A stretch of DNA of 64,000 nt from Acinetobacter sp. SFB (GTDB lineage: Bacteria; Pseudomonadota; Gammaproteobacteria; Pseudomonadales; Moraxellaceae). This document shows positions 1 through 8,659 of this stretch, one piece after another; within the stretch, counting starts at the first letter, position 1; each line of letters opens with the position of its first letter. The stretch is from assembly GCF_001647545.1 (NCBI RefSeq), contig NZ_LSZH01000017.1, forward strand, positions 108,992 to 172,991, given 5' to 3'. The position numbers were made by a program, and so were the translations under genes. The notes below the pieces were generated by a model. It did no database searches. It had not been told where the DNA came from and saw nothing but the letters and a program-made list of their open reading frames with translations.

Positions 1-2
1 CA

Positions 3-326
3 CTGACTGCGGGCTTCATTGGTAAGTTCCTGGTGATCATGGCTGCGGTTACAACGCAACATTGGTTCCTTGCTGCAATGATCATCGTGGGTTCCGGTAT
101 TGGTTTGTATTATTACCTCCGTGTGATGGTGGTGATGTACATGACTCCTCCAGATACCCCGCGTATTGATGCTGATAAACATTGGGGTCAAAAAGTCGGT
201 GGTCTTATGGTACTTGCTGCGGCATTAGCGGTATTGGTGATCGGTGTTTATCCAGACCCAATTATCAAATTGGCATTGCAAGCAGAGATTTTATCTCCAC
301 TGCATTTCATGCTTTCTCAGCAGTAA
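3..326 (+). CDS. nuoN: NADH-quinone oxidoreductase subunit N, C-terminal part
   Basis: This is the last part of a membrane subunit of respiratory complex I, which couples NADH oxidation to proton pumping in the inner membrane. The frame is open from the left edge, so the gene begins outside the window. The visible part holds a TAGFIGKF segment, a helix followed by GLYYYLRVMVVMYM, and a final hydrophobic helix (LMVLAAALAVLVIGVYP). These are typical of the end of NuoN and its antiporter-like relatives. A T-run hairpin follows about 30 bases after the stop, as expected for the last gene of the nuo operon. The assignment rests on recalled family features; NuoM or NuoL ends look different. Confidence 0.9.
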   Translation: MTAGFIGKFLVIMAAVTTQHWFLAAMIIVGSGIGLYYYLRVMVVMYMTPPDTPRIDADKHWGQKVGGLMVLAAALAVLVIGVYPDPIIKLALQAEILSPLHFMLSQQ

Positions 327-354
327 TCTAAAAAAACGATTAGTTTTAAACAAA

Positions 355-381
355 AAGCCTCCTAGATTAGGGGGCTTTTTT
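355..381 (+). terminator. Terminator after nuoN
   Basis: A GC-rich stem (GCCTCC paired with GGGGGC) is followed by six T residues, 29 bases after the nuoN stop. It probably ends the nuo operon. Confidence 0.8.
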
Positions 382-448
382 GTTTATAAGAGGTATAAAA
401 AACATTTATAATAGGTGAAATTTTATCTCATCTTTTAGGTGTCCTCCC

Positions 449-1084
449 GTGGCTATTCATGAAATCCGTCATCCGCTCATTCGACATAAACTTGGTTTGC
501 TACGCCGTGCAGACATTAGTACAAAAAATTTCCGTGAGTTAGCACAAGAAGTCACCATGCTGCTGACTTATGAAGCCACTAAAGATTTGCCGGTATGTGA
601 TCAGGAAGTTGATGGCTGGAATGGCAAGGTCACAGTAGATCGTATTGTGGGTAAAAAAATTACCGTTGTGCCAATTTTACGTGCTGGTATTGGCATGTTG
701 GATGGTTTCTTAAATCTTATTCCAAGTGCCAAAGTATCGGTTCTGGGTTTGGAACGTGATGAAAAAACTTTAGAAGCGCGTACTTACTATAAAAAATTAG
801 TACCCGACGTTCAAAACCGTCTTGCGATGATTATTGATCCAATGTTAGCCACAGGTTCATCCCTGGTTGCAGCAATTGATGTATTGAAAGCAAGCGGCTG
901 TAAAGATATTCGTGTCATGGTTCTGGTTGCGGCCCCTGAAGGGATTAAGCGTGTTGAAACGGCTCATCCTGATGTGATCATTTTTACTGCATCGATTGAT
1001 GATGGTTTGAATGCAAATGGTTATATTGTTCCGGGTCTTGGTGATGCAGGCGATAAAATTTTTGGTTCAGTTCAAAAAGACTAA
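449..1084 (+). CDS. upp: Uracil phosphoribosyltransferase
   Basis: It converts uracil and PRPP to UMP in cytosolic pyrimidine salvage. The 211-residue length is normal for UPRTase. The PRPP-binding loop is visible as [12 protein letters not shown] (around residues 130-141), and the uracil-binding segment as [12 protein letters not shown] near the C-terminus. The start is GTG, with an AGGTG-like ribosome-binding site a few bases upstream. The N-terminal [12 protein letters not shown] fits the family start. The gene stands alone between two terminators. Confidence 0.97.
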   Translation: MAIHEIRHPLIRHKLGLLRRADISTKNFRELAQEVTMLLTYEATKDLPVCDQEVDGWNGKVTVDRIVGKKITVVPILRAGIGMLDGFLNLIPSAKVSVLGLERDEKTLEARTYYKKLVPDVQNRLAMIIDPMLATGSSLVAAIDVLKASGCKDIRVMVLVAAPEGIKRVETAHPDVIIFTASIDDGLNANGYIVPGLGDAGDKIFGSVQKD

Positions 1085-1104
1085 TTTTTCAATTTGATCA
1101 GACA

Positions 1105-1128
1105 GGGGGCTTTTAAAGCCTCTTTTTT
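1105..1128 (+). terminator. Terminator after upp
   Basis: A short stem (GGGGCTTT/AAAGCCTC) is followed by a run of T, 20 bases after the upp stop. Confidence 0.7.
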
Positions 1129-1169
1129 ATATACTGTAGTAATAGCGTTTACAGATTAGAGTAAAGTTC

Positions 1170-1466
1170 ATGAAATTAGAATATAGATTCGGCAAAGTAT
1201 TCAAATATAATCCTGAAAAAGGATTCGGTTTTATTTCGATGGCAGGCGAAGATATATTTTTCCATATCTCAGATTTTGCCACCGCCACAGAGGTTGAGCC
1301 AAAACGCAATGAAAAAGTAAAATTTGTGCTTGAAGAAAATGGCGAGAAGCTGAAAGCAACACATATTGAGCGTGTTGATCCAAATCCAGCTAAAACCAAA
1401 CAGAAAAAAATATTGGAACACAATGAAGCCATTTCAACAGCGTTGTTATCAAACTTCAAACGTTGA
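1170..1466 (+). CDS. Cold-shock-domain protein
   Basis: A 98-residue protein whose N-terminal 65 residues form a cold-shock (OB-fold) domain. The RNP-1-like segment KGFGFISM and the RNP-2-like segment DIFFHISDF are both present. Such domains bind single-stranded RNA or DNA; the target is unknown. The C-terminal 30 residues are basic (KTKQKK) and have no recognised domain. It sits just upstream of a second, larger protein with a similar N-terminal domain, so the two probably arose by duplication. Each has its own terminator. A long antisense frame over this gene is a shadow. Confidence 0.9.
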   Translation: MKLEYRFGKVFKYNPEKGFGFISMAGEDIFFHISDFATATEVEPKRNEKVKFVLEENGEKLKATHIERVDPNPAKTKQKKILEHNEAISTALLSNFKR

Positions 1467-1524
1467 TTGAATAAGTTTTCGTCAGCTAAGTGTTTTATTT
1501 AGAGGATTGAAATACTCATTAAAA

Positions 1525-1548
1525 AGTGCCCTTTAGGCGCTTTTTTTT
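1525..1548 (+). terminator. Terminator between the two cold-shock genes
   Basis: Stem AGTGCC/GGCGCT with loop CTTTA, followed by eight T residues. Confidence 0.8.
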
Positions 1549-1590
1549 ATTACAATTCTCGGCATAGGATTTAAACAATAAGAGTGACTT

Positions 1591-2319
1591 ATGTTTGTTG
1601 AGGGGAGAGTTAAAAGCTATATCGTAGAGCGTGGCTTCGGATTTATTAGCAGAGAGCATGAGTCGAAAGATTTATTTTTTCATATCAAGGATTTTCCCAA
1701 TAAAAGTGTCGAACCTAAAATAGGGGAAAAGTTGAAGTTTCGAATAGTCGAAGATAACGGTAAATTCAAAGCCGATCAGATTGTTCGCTTGGATTTAAAG
1801 CAGAACACAGCAGCTTTAGAGTCGCAGTCACAACAACGTTCTTATAGAAATCATAGTACTTCGCCACGGTTTAATGAGCGTAGTCGCAAAGGACATATTT
1901 TCACAATTATTGGACTGATTATTATCGCTGTACTGGCAGTGTTGGTTTATAACAAATATCAATCTTATAGACAGACCCAGCAATTGAAAACCCAACAGTT
2001 AATGCAGGAACAGACCCAGATTGTGGAGCAGCAGCGCAAAGCTTTGGGAATTTTGCCAGATCAAATACTTTCAGAACAAGGACAAAAGAATCTAGATCAC
2101 ATATCTAGTCAATCATTGAGAACTGAAGTAATAAATGTTGCAGCAACAACGACTCCAGCTCAAGGGACAACTTCACCATTTAAATGTGATGGGCGAGAAC
2201 ATTGTAGTCAGATGCACTCATATGAAGAAGCTGTTTTCTTTATTAAAAATTGCCCCAATACCAAAATGGATGGAGATCATGATGGTATTCCTTGTGAGGA
2301 TCAATTTGGTCATCACTAA
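1591..2319 (+). CDS. Cold-shock domain, membrane helix and excalibur domain protein
   Basis: A 242-residue three-part protein. Residues 1-65 are a cold-shock domain (GFGFISRE and DLFFHIKDF). Residues about 107-122 are one hydrophobic helix (IIGLIIIAVLAVLVY), followed by a Gln-rich, probably coiled stretch. The last 45 residues match the excalibur calcium-binding domain: paired cysteines and DGDHDGIPCED. The predicted layout is a cytosolic nucleic-acid-binding head anchored in the membrane with a periplasmic calcium-binding tail. Its role is unknown. The 98-residue cold-shock protein upstream looks like a relative of the head alone. Confidence 0.85.
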   Translation: MFVEGRVKSYIVERGFGFISREHESKDLFFHIKDFPNKSVEPKIGEKLKFRIVEDNGKFKADQIVRLDLKQNTAALESQSQQRSYRNHSTSPRFNERSRKGHIFTIIGLIIIAVLAVLVYNKYQSYRQTQQLKTQQLMQEQTQIVEQQRKALGILPDQILSEQGQKNLDHISSQSLRTEVINVAATTTPAQGTTSPFKCDGREHCSQMHSYEEAVFFIKNCPNTKMDGDHDGIPCEDQFGHH

Positions 2320-2334
2320 TAATTTTAAATAATT

Positions 2335-2360
2335 AAAAAAGCGCCTAAAGGCGCTTTTTT
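2335..2360. terminator. Bidirectional terminator
   Basis: The perfect stem AAAAAAGCGCC/GGCGCTTTTTT lies between two convergent genes and can end transcription from both sides. Confidence 0.85.
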
Positions 2361-2371
2361 AATTGAATTTT

Positions 2372-3256
2372 TTATTCTTCGCAGAATTTTATAAAGGCTT
2401 TTAAACCCGGTCCTTGATACTTTTGGCGATGGACCAACATGAACAATGGACGGGTGAGTTGCCAGAACGGAGTTTCTAAAATGACCAATTGACCTTTTTC
2501 CAATAAAGGTTCAATGGCAAGCTTAGAAATACATGACATCCCAATACCACCGGCCACAATTTTAAGAATCGCTTCATTATGACCAAGGGTTAAACGGATA
2601 TTGGCATCAGGTAAATCTTTAAGAATTGCATTATCAAAGACTTCACGTGTACCTGAACCTTCTTCACGTAAAATCCATTCTACGCCTGCCGCCTCAAAGT
2701 CAGCAGGGGTTAATGCGCGTTCAAGTTGCGCGAGTGCATGATTGGGTGAACAACATACTGCCAGTTCGTCATCCCGCCAAGGAATACATTGCAACTGCGG
2801 TAGGTGACATGAACCTTCAATTAAAGCCAAATCAAGCTGAAACTGATTCACAGCTTCAATCATTTGACGGGTATTGCCCACTTGAAGTTGTAAATGTGCC
2901 TGCGGTTGAATCTGTAAAAAATCTGCCATCAGGTCTGGAATCAGATAGTCACTGATGGTCAACGTTGCGCCTAAGCGTAGGTCAATACTTTGAAGTTCGC
3001 CTTTCGCAGCCTGTTCAAATGCATCACAACGACCTAAAATTTCTAATGCCTGGGGCAATAGATAACGCCCTAAATCATTTAATTGTAGACGTTTACCCAA
3101 ACGGTCAAACAGCGGAGCACCTAAGCCATCTTCCAAATCGGCTAAAGCCATACTTGCAGCACTTTGGGTGAGTTTTACGGCATCACTGGCTTTGGTTACT
3201 GTGCCTTCTTGGGCGACTGCTACAAAAACAGCCAACTGGCGTAAAGTCATGCGCAT
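2372..3256 (-). CDS. finR: LysR-type regulator next to fpr (FinR-like)
   Basis: A 294-residue LysR-family activator. The N-terminal winged helix-turn-helix (RQLAVFVAVAQEGTVTKASDA, then TQSAASMALADLE) is followed by a periplasmic-binding-like effector domain. It is divergent from the ferredoxin-NADP reductase gene. This matches the Pseudomonas finR-fprA arrangement, where FinR activates fprA under superoxide or oxidative stress. The functional name is by synteny and inference. An effector cannot be read from the sequence. Confidence 0.75.
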   Translation of the reverse strand: MRMTLRQLAVFVAVAQEGTVTKASDAVKLTQSAASMALADLEDGLGAPLFDRLGKRLQLNDLGRYLLPQALEILGRCDAFEQAAKGELQSIDLRLGATLTISDYLIPDLMADFLQIQPQAHLQLQVGNTRQMIEAVNQFQLDLALIEGSCHLPQLQCIPWRDDELAVCCSPNHALAQLERALTPADFEAAGVEWILREEGSGTREVFDNAILKDLPDANIRLTLGHNEAILKIVAGGIGMSCISKLAIEPLLEKGQLVILETPFWQLTRPLFMLVHRQKYQGPGLKAFIKFCEE

Positions 3257-3341
3257 GAATAGAGCCTTAACATTTAAAAAATATTAATAAATTATGTGGT
3301 CATGCTACCATGAGCACAGTCTTTCATGCCACGTTGAAATC

Positions 3342-4103
3342 ATGTCAATTGAAAAATTTAGCTTAGAAAAAGTCTTATCTGTACACCGTTGGACCAATGC
3401 CTTATTCAGTTTTACCCTGACACGGCCTGCGCATTTTAAATTTACCGCAGGGCAATTCGCGCGTATTGGTTTAAAAGTGGGAGATGAACTGGTTGTTCGC
3501 GCTTATTCTGTGGTGTCGTCACCTTTTGATGAAACCCTGGAATTCTTTTCAATTGTGGTTCCCGACGGTGCATTCACCTCTAACCTGCAACATTTAAAAG
3601 TTGGCGATGAACTGTACCTAGAAAAAACACCCTATGGTTTTTTAACGCTGGCACGTTATCAATTGCCTTTACCTCAAGATTTGTGGTTGTTGGCAACAGG
3701 AACTGGCTTGGCGCCTTTTTTATCCATGCTGCAAGATTTTGAAACATGGTCTAAATATAAAAATATTCACTTAGTCTATAGCGTAAGAACAGAATCTGAA
3801 CTGGCATATGTTGAGCGTATTCAAGAAATTGCAGAAACTTTTGGTGAAGGGCATAGTGGATTTAAATTCATCCCGATTATCACCCGTGATCCAAACGCAG
3901 CCTTACATGATCGTTTGCCTGTACTGATCGAAAATGGTGAGTTAGAAAAAGCAGTCGGTTTAGAATTTAATGTTGAAACCAGTCATGTGATGCTCTGTGG
4001 CAATCCGCAAATGGTCGAAGATACCAAAGAAGCATTAAAGGCGCGTGGTTTAACAATGAATCGCCGCGGTGAAGGGAATATTGCAGTCGAGAATTATTGG
4101 TAA
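3342..4103 (+). CDS. fpr: Ferredoxin-NADP reductase
   Basis: A FAD-dependent enzyme that exchanges electrons between NADPH and ferredoxin or flavodoxin. FAD-binding RAYSVVSSP (family RxYS), nucleotide-binding GTGLAPFLSML and a C-terminal VENYW are visible. The reading frame extends 16 codons upstream, but the in-frame ATG at 3342 (MSIEKFSLEKVL) gives the usual length of about 253 residues, so I use it. The LysR regulator on the other strand probably controls it from the shared 85-base gap. Confidence 0.92.
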   Translation: MSIEKFSLEKVLSVHRWTNALFSFTLTRPAHFKFTAGQFARIGLKVGDELVVRAYSVVSSPFDETLEFFSIVVPDGAFTSNLQHLKVGDELYLEKTPYGFLTLARYQLPLPQDLWLLATGTGLAPFLSMLQDFETWSKYKNIHLVYSVRTESELAYVERIQEIAETFGEGHSGFKFIPIITRDPNAALHDRLPVLIENGELEKAVGLEFNVETSHVMLCGNPQMVEDTKEALKARGLTMNRRGEGNIAVENYW

Positions 4104-4290
4104 TAGCTTTTCAGTGCTGCTCCCTTTAAAAAAAGGGAGGGTGGCAGGGATTTAGATATTTTATCCCTGTTTGATAAAAGTGAGATTCTTACAAAAAGAC
4201 CTCTCCCTTACGGAAAATATTTCTCATCTCCTAAAAAGGAGAGGGAATAAAGCTATTTCTTTATAAAAGAAAAGCTAAACAAACTATAAA
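4104..4290. repeat. Intergenic stretch rich in CTCCCTTT/AAAGGGAG hairpins
   Basis: After fpr there are several short inverted repeats built on CTCCCTT and AAGGGAG units (about 4120-4140 and 4202-4250). They look like a small extragenic palindromic repeat or stacked terminators. No gene is seen. Confidence 0.45.
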
Positions 4291-4316
4291 AAATCCCTCT
4301 TGAATGAGGGAGATTT
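4291..4316. terminator. Hairpin between convergent genes
   Basis: Stem AAATCCCTC/GAGGGAGATTT with A-rich and T-rich flanks. It lies just past the stop of the minus-strand gene at 4336. Confidence 0.6.
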
Positions 4317-4335
4317 AAATCAAATTTTCTTATTA

Positions 4336-4773
4336 TTAATGTACAAACATATCAATGTATTCACGAATTTCTTGGATCGCGGTTTCAACGTCCGCTGTAA
4401 GCCATGTTGGTTCAAACAGACCTGCATAATGTTCCAGACGATCTTGTGGAACCACCAAACGAATTGGGCATTCTTCTTCCAATAAACGCCAAGGAATAAT
4501 CGGCACTTCATTGTCTAAAAAGGGTGCGATATTACGAATATCAATCACCATTGCATTGATACATTCAGGGAAAGGCATCACTGAAAACTCTTCGGTACGA
4601 CGACGGAAATATTCCAGATCACCCCATTTAATCACGTAACTGGGTTTATTGAATTCAATAATCCCAATGAGATGTTCATCACGAGTGTAATGCAAGCAAC
4701 ATTGATGAGTGACATCAGTGTCCAAATCAAGCGTTACAGATTTCTGACGATACGCCATAAAGTTAAGCAGCAT
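4336..4773 (-). CDS. Conserved-looking hypothetical protein
   Basis: A soluble protein of about 140-145 residues. No signal peptide or membrane helix is visible. It is acidic with several Trp, Cys and Pro residues (for example VPIIPWRLLEEECPIRLVVP) and ends in an amphipathic helix (AIQEIREYIDMFV). I do not recognise a family. The start is uncertain: ATG at 4773 (MLLNFMAYRQ) or ATG at 4758 (MAYRQKSVTL). Regular codon use and a terminator just downstream support it as a real gene. Confidence 0.65.
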   Translation of the reverse strand: MLLNFMAYRQKSVTLDLDTDVTHQCCLHYTRDEHLIGIIEFNKPSYVIKWGDLEYFRRRTEEFSVMPFPECINAMVIDIRNIAPFLDNEVPIIPWRLLEEECPIRLVVPQDRLEHYAGLFEPTWLTADVETAIQEIREYIDMFVH

Positions 4774-5006
4774 GAAAAACAAGGTGCATAATTATAGCTC
4801 ATTTTAGCTATTTCATCACCTAGACCCAAATTCATCTTTATTTAAGATTAAAGATAAAAAATTATAATGATTTATTTTTGTCCTCAATCACTTAAACCGC
4901 TTTATGACCAAATTTTAAAATGGATATGACCTATGCGTGAATCTTTTATTTCAAAAAACAGATTAACTGGTCGCTATGTCAGATCTTAAAACGGTAATAA
5001 AAAATG

Positions 5007-5522
5007 CCCCCAATAAGGGAAAACCTAACAGAAAATTATTTTGTTCTAGATCAATTAAAAAAGTGCAGTCCGCTGGCGGCTTTTGCCAAAAATGATGGCT
5101 GCGGTGAGCATAATGATCTGCAATCAGGATTTAATTTTAGTCGCGAAAATAAGGAAGGGTGATCACTCAATTTTGTAACACCAGACAGTTGAAAGAACGA
5201 TTTCAATCCGATTACAACCGCAGGTTTACATTATATTTCCGCCAGTATTCTCACTAATTCAAAACAGGATAATAGGGATGCCAAACACAATTGCATTTGC
5301 ACTGTACCTCCTGCCGGTTTATCTGAATGGCTGGCGACTGAGCGTTGCATGGCATTGATGAGTCAATCTCGCCAACTCCAGTTTTCAGGCCTGCAGCTTA
5401 AAAATGAGCATGAAATAGTGGTTGAGACCATTATTCCATCTCAGCTAAAACATATTTTTAATGTGACAAGATTTAAGCCAAGTTTACATGTATTCACCAT
5501 CTCACTATGCTTTTACACATAA
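5007..5522 (+). pseudogene. Decayed gene with two in-frame stops
   Basis: One frame stays meaningful for 171 codons from an ATG at 5007 to TAA at 5520, interrupted only by TGA codons at about codons 53 and 63. After the stops it reads NPITTAGLHYISASIL and later EWLATERCMALMSQSRQLQ, which looks like real protein rather than random sequence. The family was not recognised. A regulator is possible, but I cannot show it. No intact gene lies between 4783 and 5580. Confidence 0.45.
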
Positions 5523-5580
5523 CTAAATTGTGGATATTGCTAGTATAAAAATATGAAAACAAGATAAAGCAGAGAAATAT

Positions 5581-5928
5581 ATGCCACATGATTTTAATAA
5601 ACCGCCTCATGTAACCACCCAGGAAGAAAAGAATCAGAAAAAGCGTCTGCCTGTTTATATTTTAATTCTTGTGGGTGTGTTTTTTATTGCCTTACTGGCT
5701 TATATGTTTGCCGATACCAAGCCAGATGCGAACGATGCGCCTCCTGGACATCCTAATCCTTCAGCTGAACCCGCTACAGCGAACAATACCACCCCAACTA
5801 CTGGAACTGCGACCGCAACTGATGAGGCAGTAGCCACGAATGTAGATACTGCACGAGAAGCGGGTGAAAGTGATGCAATTAAGAATGCTGCTGACAATGT
5901 GGGGGCTGGACGAAGTAACGGTAATTAA
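5581..5928 (+). CDS. Small single-pass membrane protein with Ala/Thr/Pro-rich tail
   Basis: A 115-residue protein: a basic N-terminal stretch (KNQKKRLP), one strong transmembrane helix (VYILILVGVFFIALLAYMF, residues about 25-43), then a low-complexity tail rich in Ala, Thr, Asn and Pro. The predicted topology is N-in with a periplasmic, disordered tail. No enzymatic motif is present. It has its own terminator 27 bases downstream. Function unknown. Confidence 0.75.
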   Translation: MPHDFNKPPHVTTQEEKNQKKRLPVYILILVGVFFIALLAYMFADTKPDANDAPPGHPNPSAEPATANNTTPTTGTATATDEAVATNVDTAREAGESDAIKNAADNVGAGRSNGN

Positions 5929-5954
5929 TACAAAACTTTATTGTAATAATTTTA

Positions 5955-5986
5955 AAGCCTTAATCTGCAAAGATTAGGGCTTTTTT
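5955..5986 (+). terminator. Terminator
   Basis: Stem GCCTTAATC/GATTAGGGC with loop TGCAAA and six T residues. Confidence 0.85.
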
Positions 5987-6155
5987 GCAATGTAATGTGC
6001 GCTTTTGTTGTATTTATGCTGATTTGTATTGAATAAAAAACACGCAAAATTTAAGGTTATTTTCAACCTCATCATATTAGGTATAAGACACTCAAATAAC
6101 AGTGCAATTCCTACGCCTTCGACTTCAATAAGTAATAACAAGAGGAAATCACAAT

Positions 6156-8105
6156 ATGAATGAATATTTTTCTGGAGGCCCTAGAGGGAGAGGATTTGAT
6201 ACCATGTATTATTGGAATCAATTTCATCCTATTCTAGCTGCTGTCGCTATTTTATTGATTGGTTGGATTCTTGCTCTTATTATTGCAGCAGGGATTAAAA
6301 AAGTTTTAGAAAAACTAGGAACAAATCAAAGACTTTCAAGTACCACCGGACATCGCGCAAATATTGAAAGTATTGTATCTCGCATCGTGTTCTGGATCGT
6401 GATGATCATTGCGATCATCGGTGCATTAAATGTGCTCAATCTCACCAGTGTGAGTGGACCATTTAGCAATATGATTCAGCAATTCCTGTTGTTTATTCCA
6501 CAACTTCTAGCTGCCGTGGCGGTTGGCTTTATTGGCTGGATTTTAGCCACACTGGTTAGAGCTGGCATGCAAAAAATGCTGGATCGCACTCAGCTCGATG
6601 AAAAACTGAGTGCCGATGTCGGCGTGAGCCCAATCAGTAAAAATATTAGTGATATTGTCTATTGGCTCATTTTATTGTTATTCCTACCAATTGTATTGTC
6701 TATTTTAGGTCTGAACGGTCTGTTATTCCCAATACAAAATATGGTCAGTGAAGTTGTTTCTTACTTACCTAATATCTTTATTGCCGTTGTTATTGTGTTT
6801 GTCGGTTATATTCTGGCGAAAATTGTACGCGGTATTATTGAAGGTTTGGTCGGCAGTTTAAATTTACAGCATGAAACACAAAAAATTGGTTTCTTAAAGA
6901 ATTCTAATTTGCCCAAAGTATTAGGTTCTTTTGTTTTCGCTGTCATTATTATTACTTCCCTAATTATTGCATTTGAAGCCTTGGGTATTACTGCAATTTC
7001 ACAGCCCGCAACTGCGATGCTGTATGAAATTATGAATGCCATTCCGCATATTATTGCGGCCGGTCTAATTCTGATTTTGGCTTATGTAGTCTCGCGCTTC
7101 GTGGCTAATTTGGTGGTTGACGTATTAGCCGGGACAGGGGTTGATGAATTACCTGCCAAAATGGATGCACAACGCTTTTTGGGAACGACCAAAGTATCGA
7201 CAATTGTGGGATACATGATTGTCTTCTTTACCATGCTATTTGCAGTATCGGAAGCCGCAAACCGACTTGGATTTGAACAGGTCAGTGTACTGATTTCGAT
7301 GTTTATCCAGTTCGGTGCCAATATTCTACTCGGTGCTGTCATCTTGATGATCGGCTTCTGGCTGGCAAATATTGTGGCAAAAGTCATTGAACGTGGTGAA
7401 TATAACAGTTCACGCTGGTTGGCAAATCTGGTACGTATTCTGATTATGGGCTTAGTGATTGCCATGGGTCTACGTGCCATGGGTATTGCCGACTCTATTG
7501 TTAACCTTGCCTTTGGATTAACTTTGGGCGCAGTTGCAGTGGCATTTGCGCTGGCCTTCGGTTTAGGCGGTCGTCAGCCAGCCGAACGCGTGTTAACAGA
7601 TTTAATTGATAAATGTAAGAAAGATGCCAAGGAACCTAATCCTTTACATCAGGACAATTCAGATCTCATGACCGCAACCAATGGTTCAGATTCAATCTCG
7701 GCCCATGCTGCGCAAGAATTTACTGCGCATGGTGGCGTAGATAAAGGATTTGATCCTTCAGTTGATAAATCTTCTGAATGGGGAGTGAATGGAGGAAGCA
7801 CGCCTTTGGCAACCTCAGATCCGACAAAACCTGCGACAGAGAGTCGATTCCCATTCTCCAATCAGGACGGGGATAGTTCTCAAGTACAAAACAATTTGTC
7901 TAATCCGACACCTGCGTCACTTACGACCGCACCTCAGGATGATATAAAGAGTACAGATCAGGCAGTTCCAGATTCTATACGCATTGATCCTCAACAGCCG
8001 CCAAAAAATAATCCATTTGGGTCAACGGGTGAAGAAGAACCAAAAGTTGATATTCATACGGACAAAAACCCAAATAATCTCAATCCTAAGGATGACCATA
8101 AGTAA
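6156..8105 (+). CDS. Mechanosensitive-channel-like membrane protein with repeated TM_helix units
   Basis: A 649-residue inner-membrane protein. Pairs of hydrophobic helices with a recurring pattern (GWILA, then an amphipathic segment with VLxxL or MLDRT) occur about five times across residues 25-460. This is the conserved TM-helix repeat found in a branch of small-conductance mechanosensitive channels. A final hydrophobic block (LAFGLTLGAVAVAFALAFGLGG) resembles the pore-lining helix of MscS. The last 150 residues are polar and disordered. It probably gates on membrane tension; the ion is unknown. AAGAGGA lies before the ATG. Confidence 0.8.
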   Translation: MNEYFSGGPRGRGFDTMYYWNQFHPILAAVAILLIGWILALIIAAGIKKVLEKLGTNQRLSSTTGHRANIESIVSRIVFWIVMIIAIIGALNVLNLTSVSGPFSNMIQQFLLFIPQLLAAVAVGFIGWILATLVRAGMQKMLDRTQLDEKLSADVGVSPISKNISDIVYWLILLLFLPIVLSILGLNGLLFPIQNMVSEVVSYLPNIFIAVVIVFVGYILAKIVRGIIEGLVGSLNLQHETQKIGFLKNSNLPKVLGSFVFAVIIITSLIIAFEALGITAISQPATAMLYEIMNAIPHIIAAGLILILAYVVSRFVANLVVDVLAGTGVDELPAKMDAQRFLGTTKVSTIVGYMIVFFTMLFAVSEAANRLGFEQVSVLISMFIQFGANILLGAVILMIGFWLANIVAKVIERGEYNSSRWLANLVRILIMGLVIAMGLRAMGIADSIVNLAFGLTLGAVAVAFALAFGLGGRQPAERVLTDLIDKCKKDAKEPNPLHQDNSDLMTATNGSDSISAHAAQEFTAHGGVDKGFDPSVDKSSEWGVNGGSTPLATSDPTKPATESRFPFSNQDGDSSQVQNNLSNPTPASLTTAPQDDIKSTDQAVPDSIRIDPQQPPKNNPFGSTGEEEPKVDIHTDKNPNNLNPKDDHK

Positions 8106-8122
8106 TCGATTCAGTTGAGATG

Positions 8123-8153
8123 AAATCGACCACAATGATGTGGTCGATTTTTT
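8123..8153 (+). terminator. Terminator
   Basis: Perfect stem AAATCGACCACA/TGTGGTCGATTT followed by T residues, 20 bases after the channel gene. Confidence 0.9.
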
Positions 8154-8176
8154 AATTTAAGAATTAAAAGGAAATC

Positions 8177-8353
8177 ATGATGTCAAAAAAAGAACCAAAT
8201 AAATTTATCGCACCGATTGTGATTGCAGGAATTACCGCAGGCTTTTTTATCAGTGCTTATAGGTTTGTATTTGCTAAAGTCAAGCAAGCAGATGAACAGG
8301 GAAAAGGTGATTATTCGGTAGATAAATCACAAGAAAGAGAAAATGATAAATAA
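8177..8353 (+). CDS. Small single-helix membrane protein
   Basis: A 58-residue frame starting at tandem ATG codons (8177 and 8180), with AAAAGGAAA just upstream. It has one transmembrane helix (FIAPIVIAGITAGFFISAY) and then a charged tail. It directly follows the terminator of the channel gene. No family was recognised. Confidence 0.6.
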   Translation: MMSKKEPNKFIAPIVIAGITAGFFISAYRFVFAKVKQADEQGKGDYSVDKSQERENDK

Positions 8354-8493
8354 CTAAAAATAATCGTTTTTCTTGGTTTTTTATGCTATTTATAAAATAG
8401 CGATTTCATAGAATATAAGCATTTAGATGAATGTAAATGAAATAGGGAGAGTCATACGAGGATGTATGAATAGTAATAATAAAGGAGATAATG

Positions 8494-8649
8494 ATGTTAT
8501 TGAGTAAACTTTTTAAGTCACTTTCGACTATGTTGAATGTTAATGAAACCTCATCTGATGCACGAGCAATTGCGAAAATGGATATCACAATTGCTCGTTT
8601 ACAGCAGGCTAAACCGGCTGGTTTATTACAGACCGATTATTTAGAATAA
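8494..8649 (+). CDS. Small soluble protein of 51 residues
   Basis: A perfect AAAGGAG ribosome-binding site lies seven bases before the second of two adjacent ATG codons (8491, 8494), so I take the second. The product is an amphipathic, probably helical protein (ARAIAKMDITIARLQQAK). It is coherent and well initiated but unrecognised. Confidence 0.55.
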   Translation: MLLSKLFKSLSTMLNVNETSSDARAIAKMDITIARLQQAKPAGLLQTDYLE

Positions 8650-8659
8650 GCTGTATTTT

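Noticed and set aside
1127..1459. 110-codon minus-strand frame over the cold-shock gene
   Set aside because: It is the antisense shadow of a clear cold-shock domain; no ribosome-binding site and low-complexity product.
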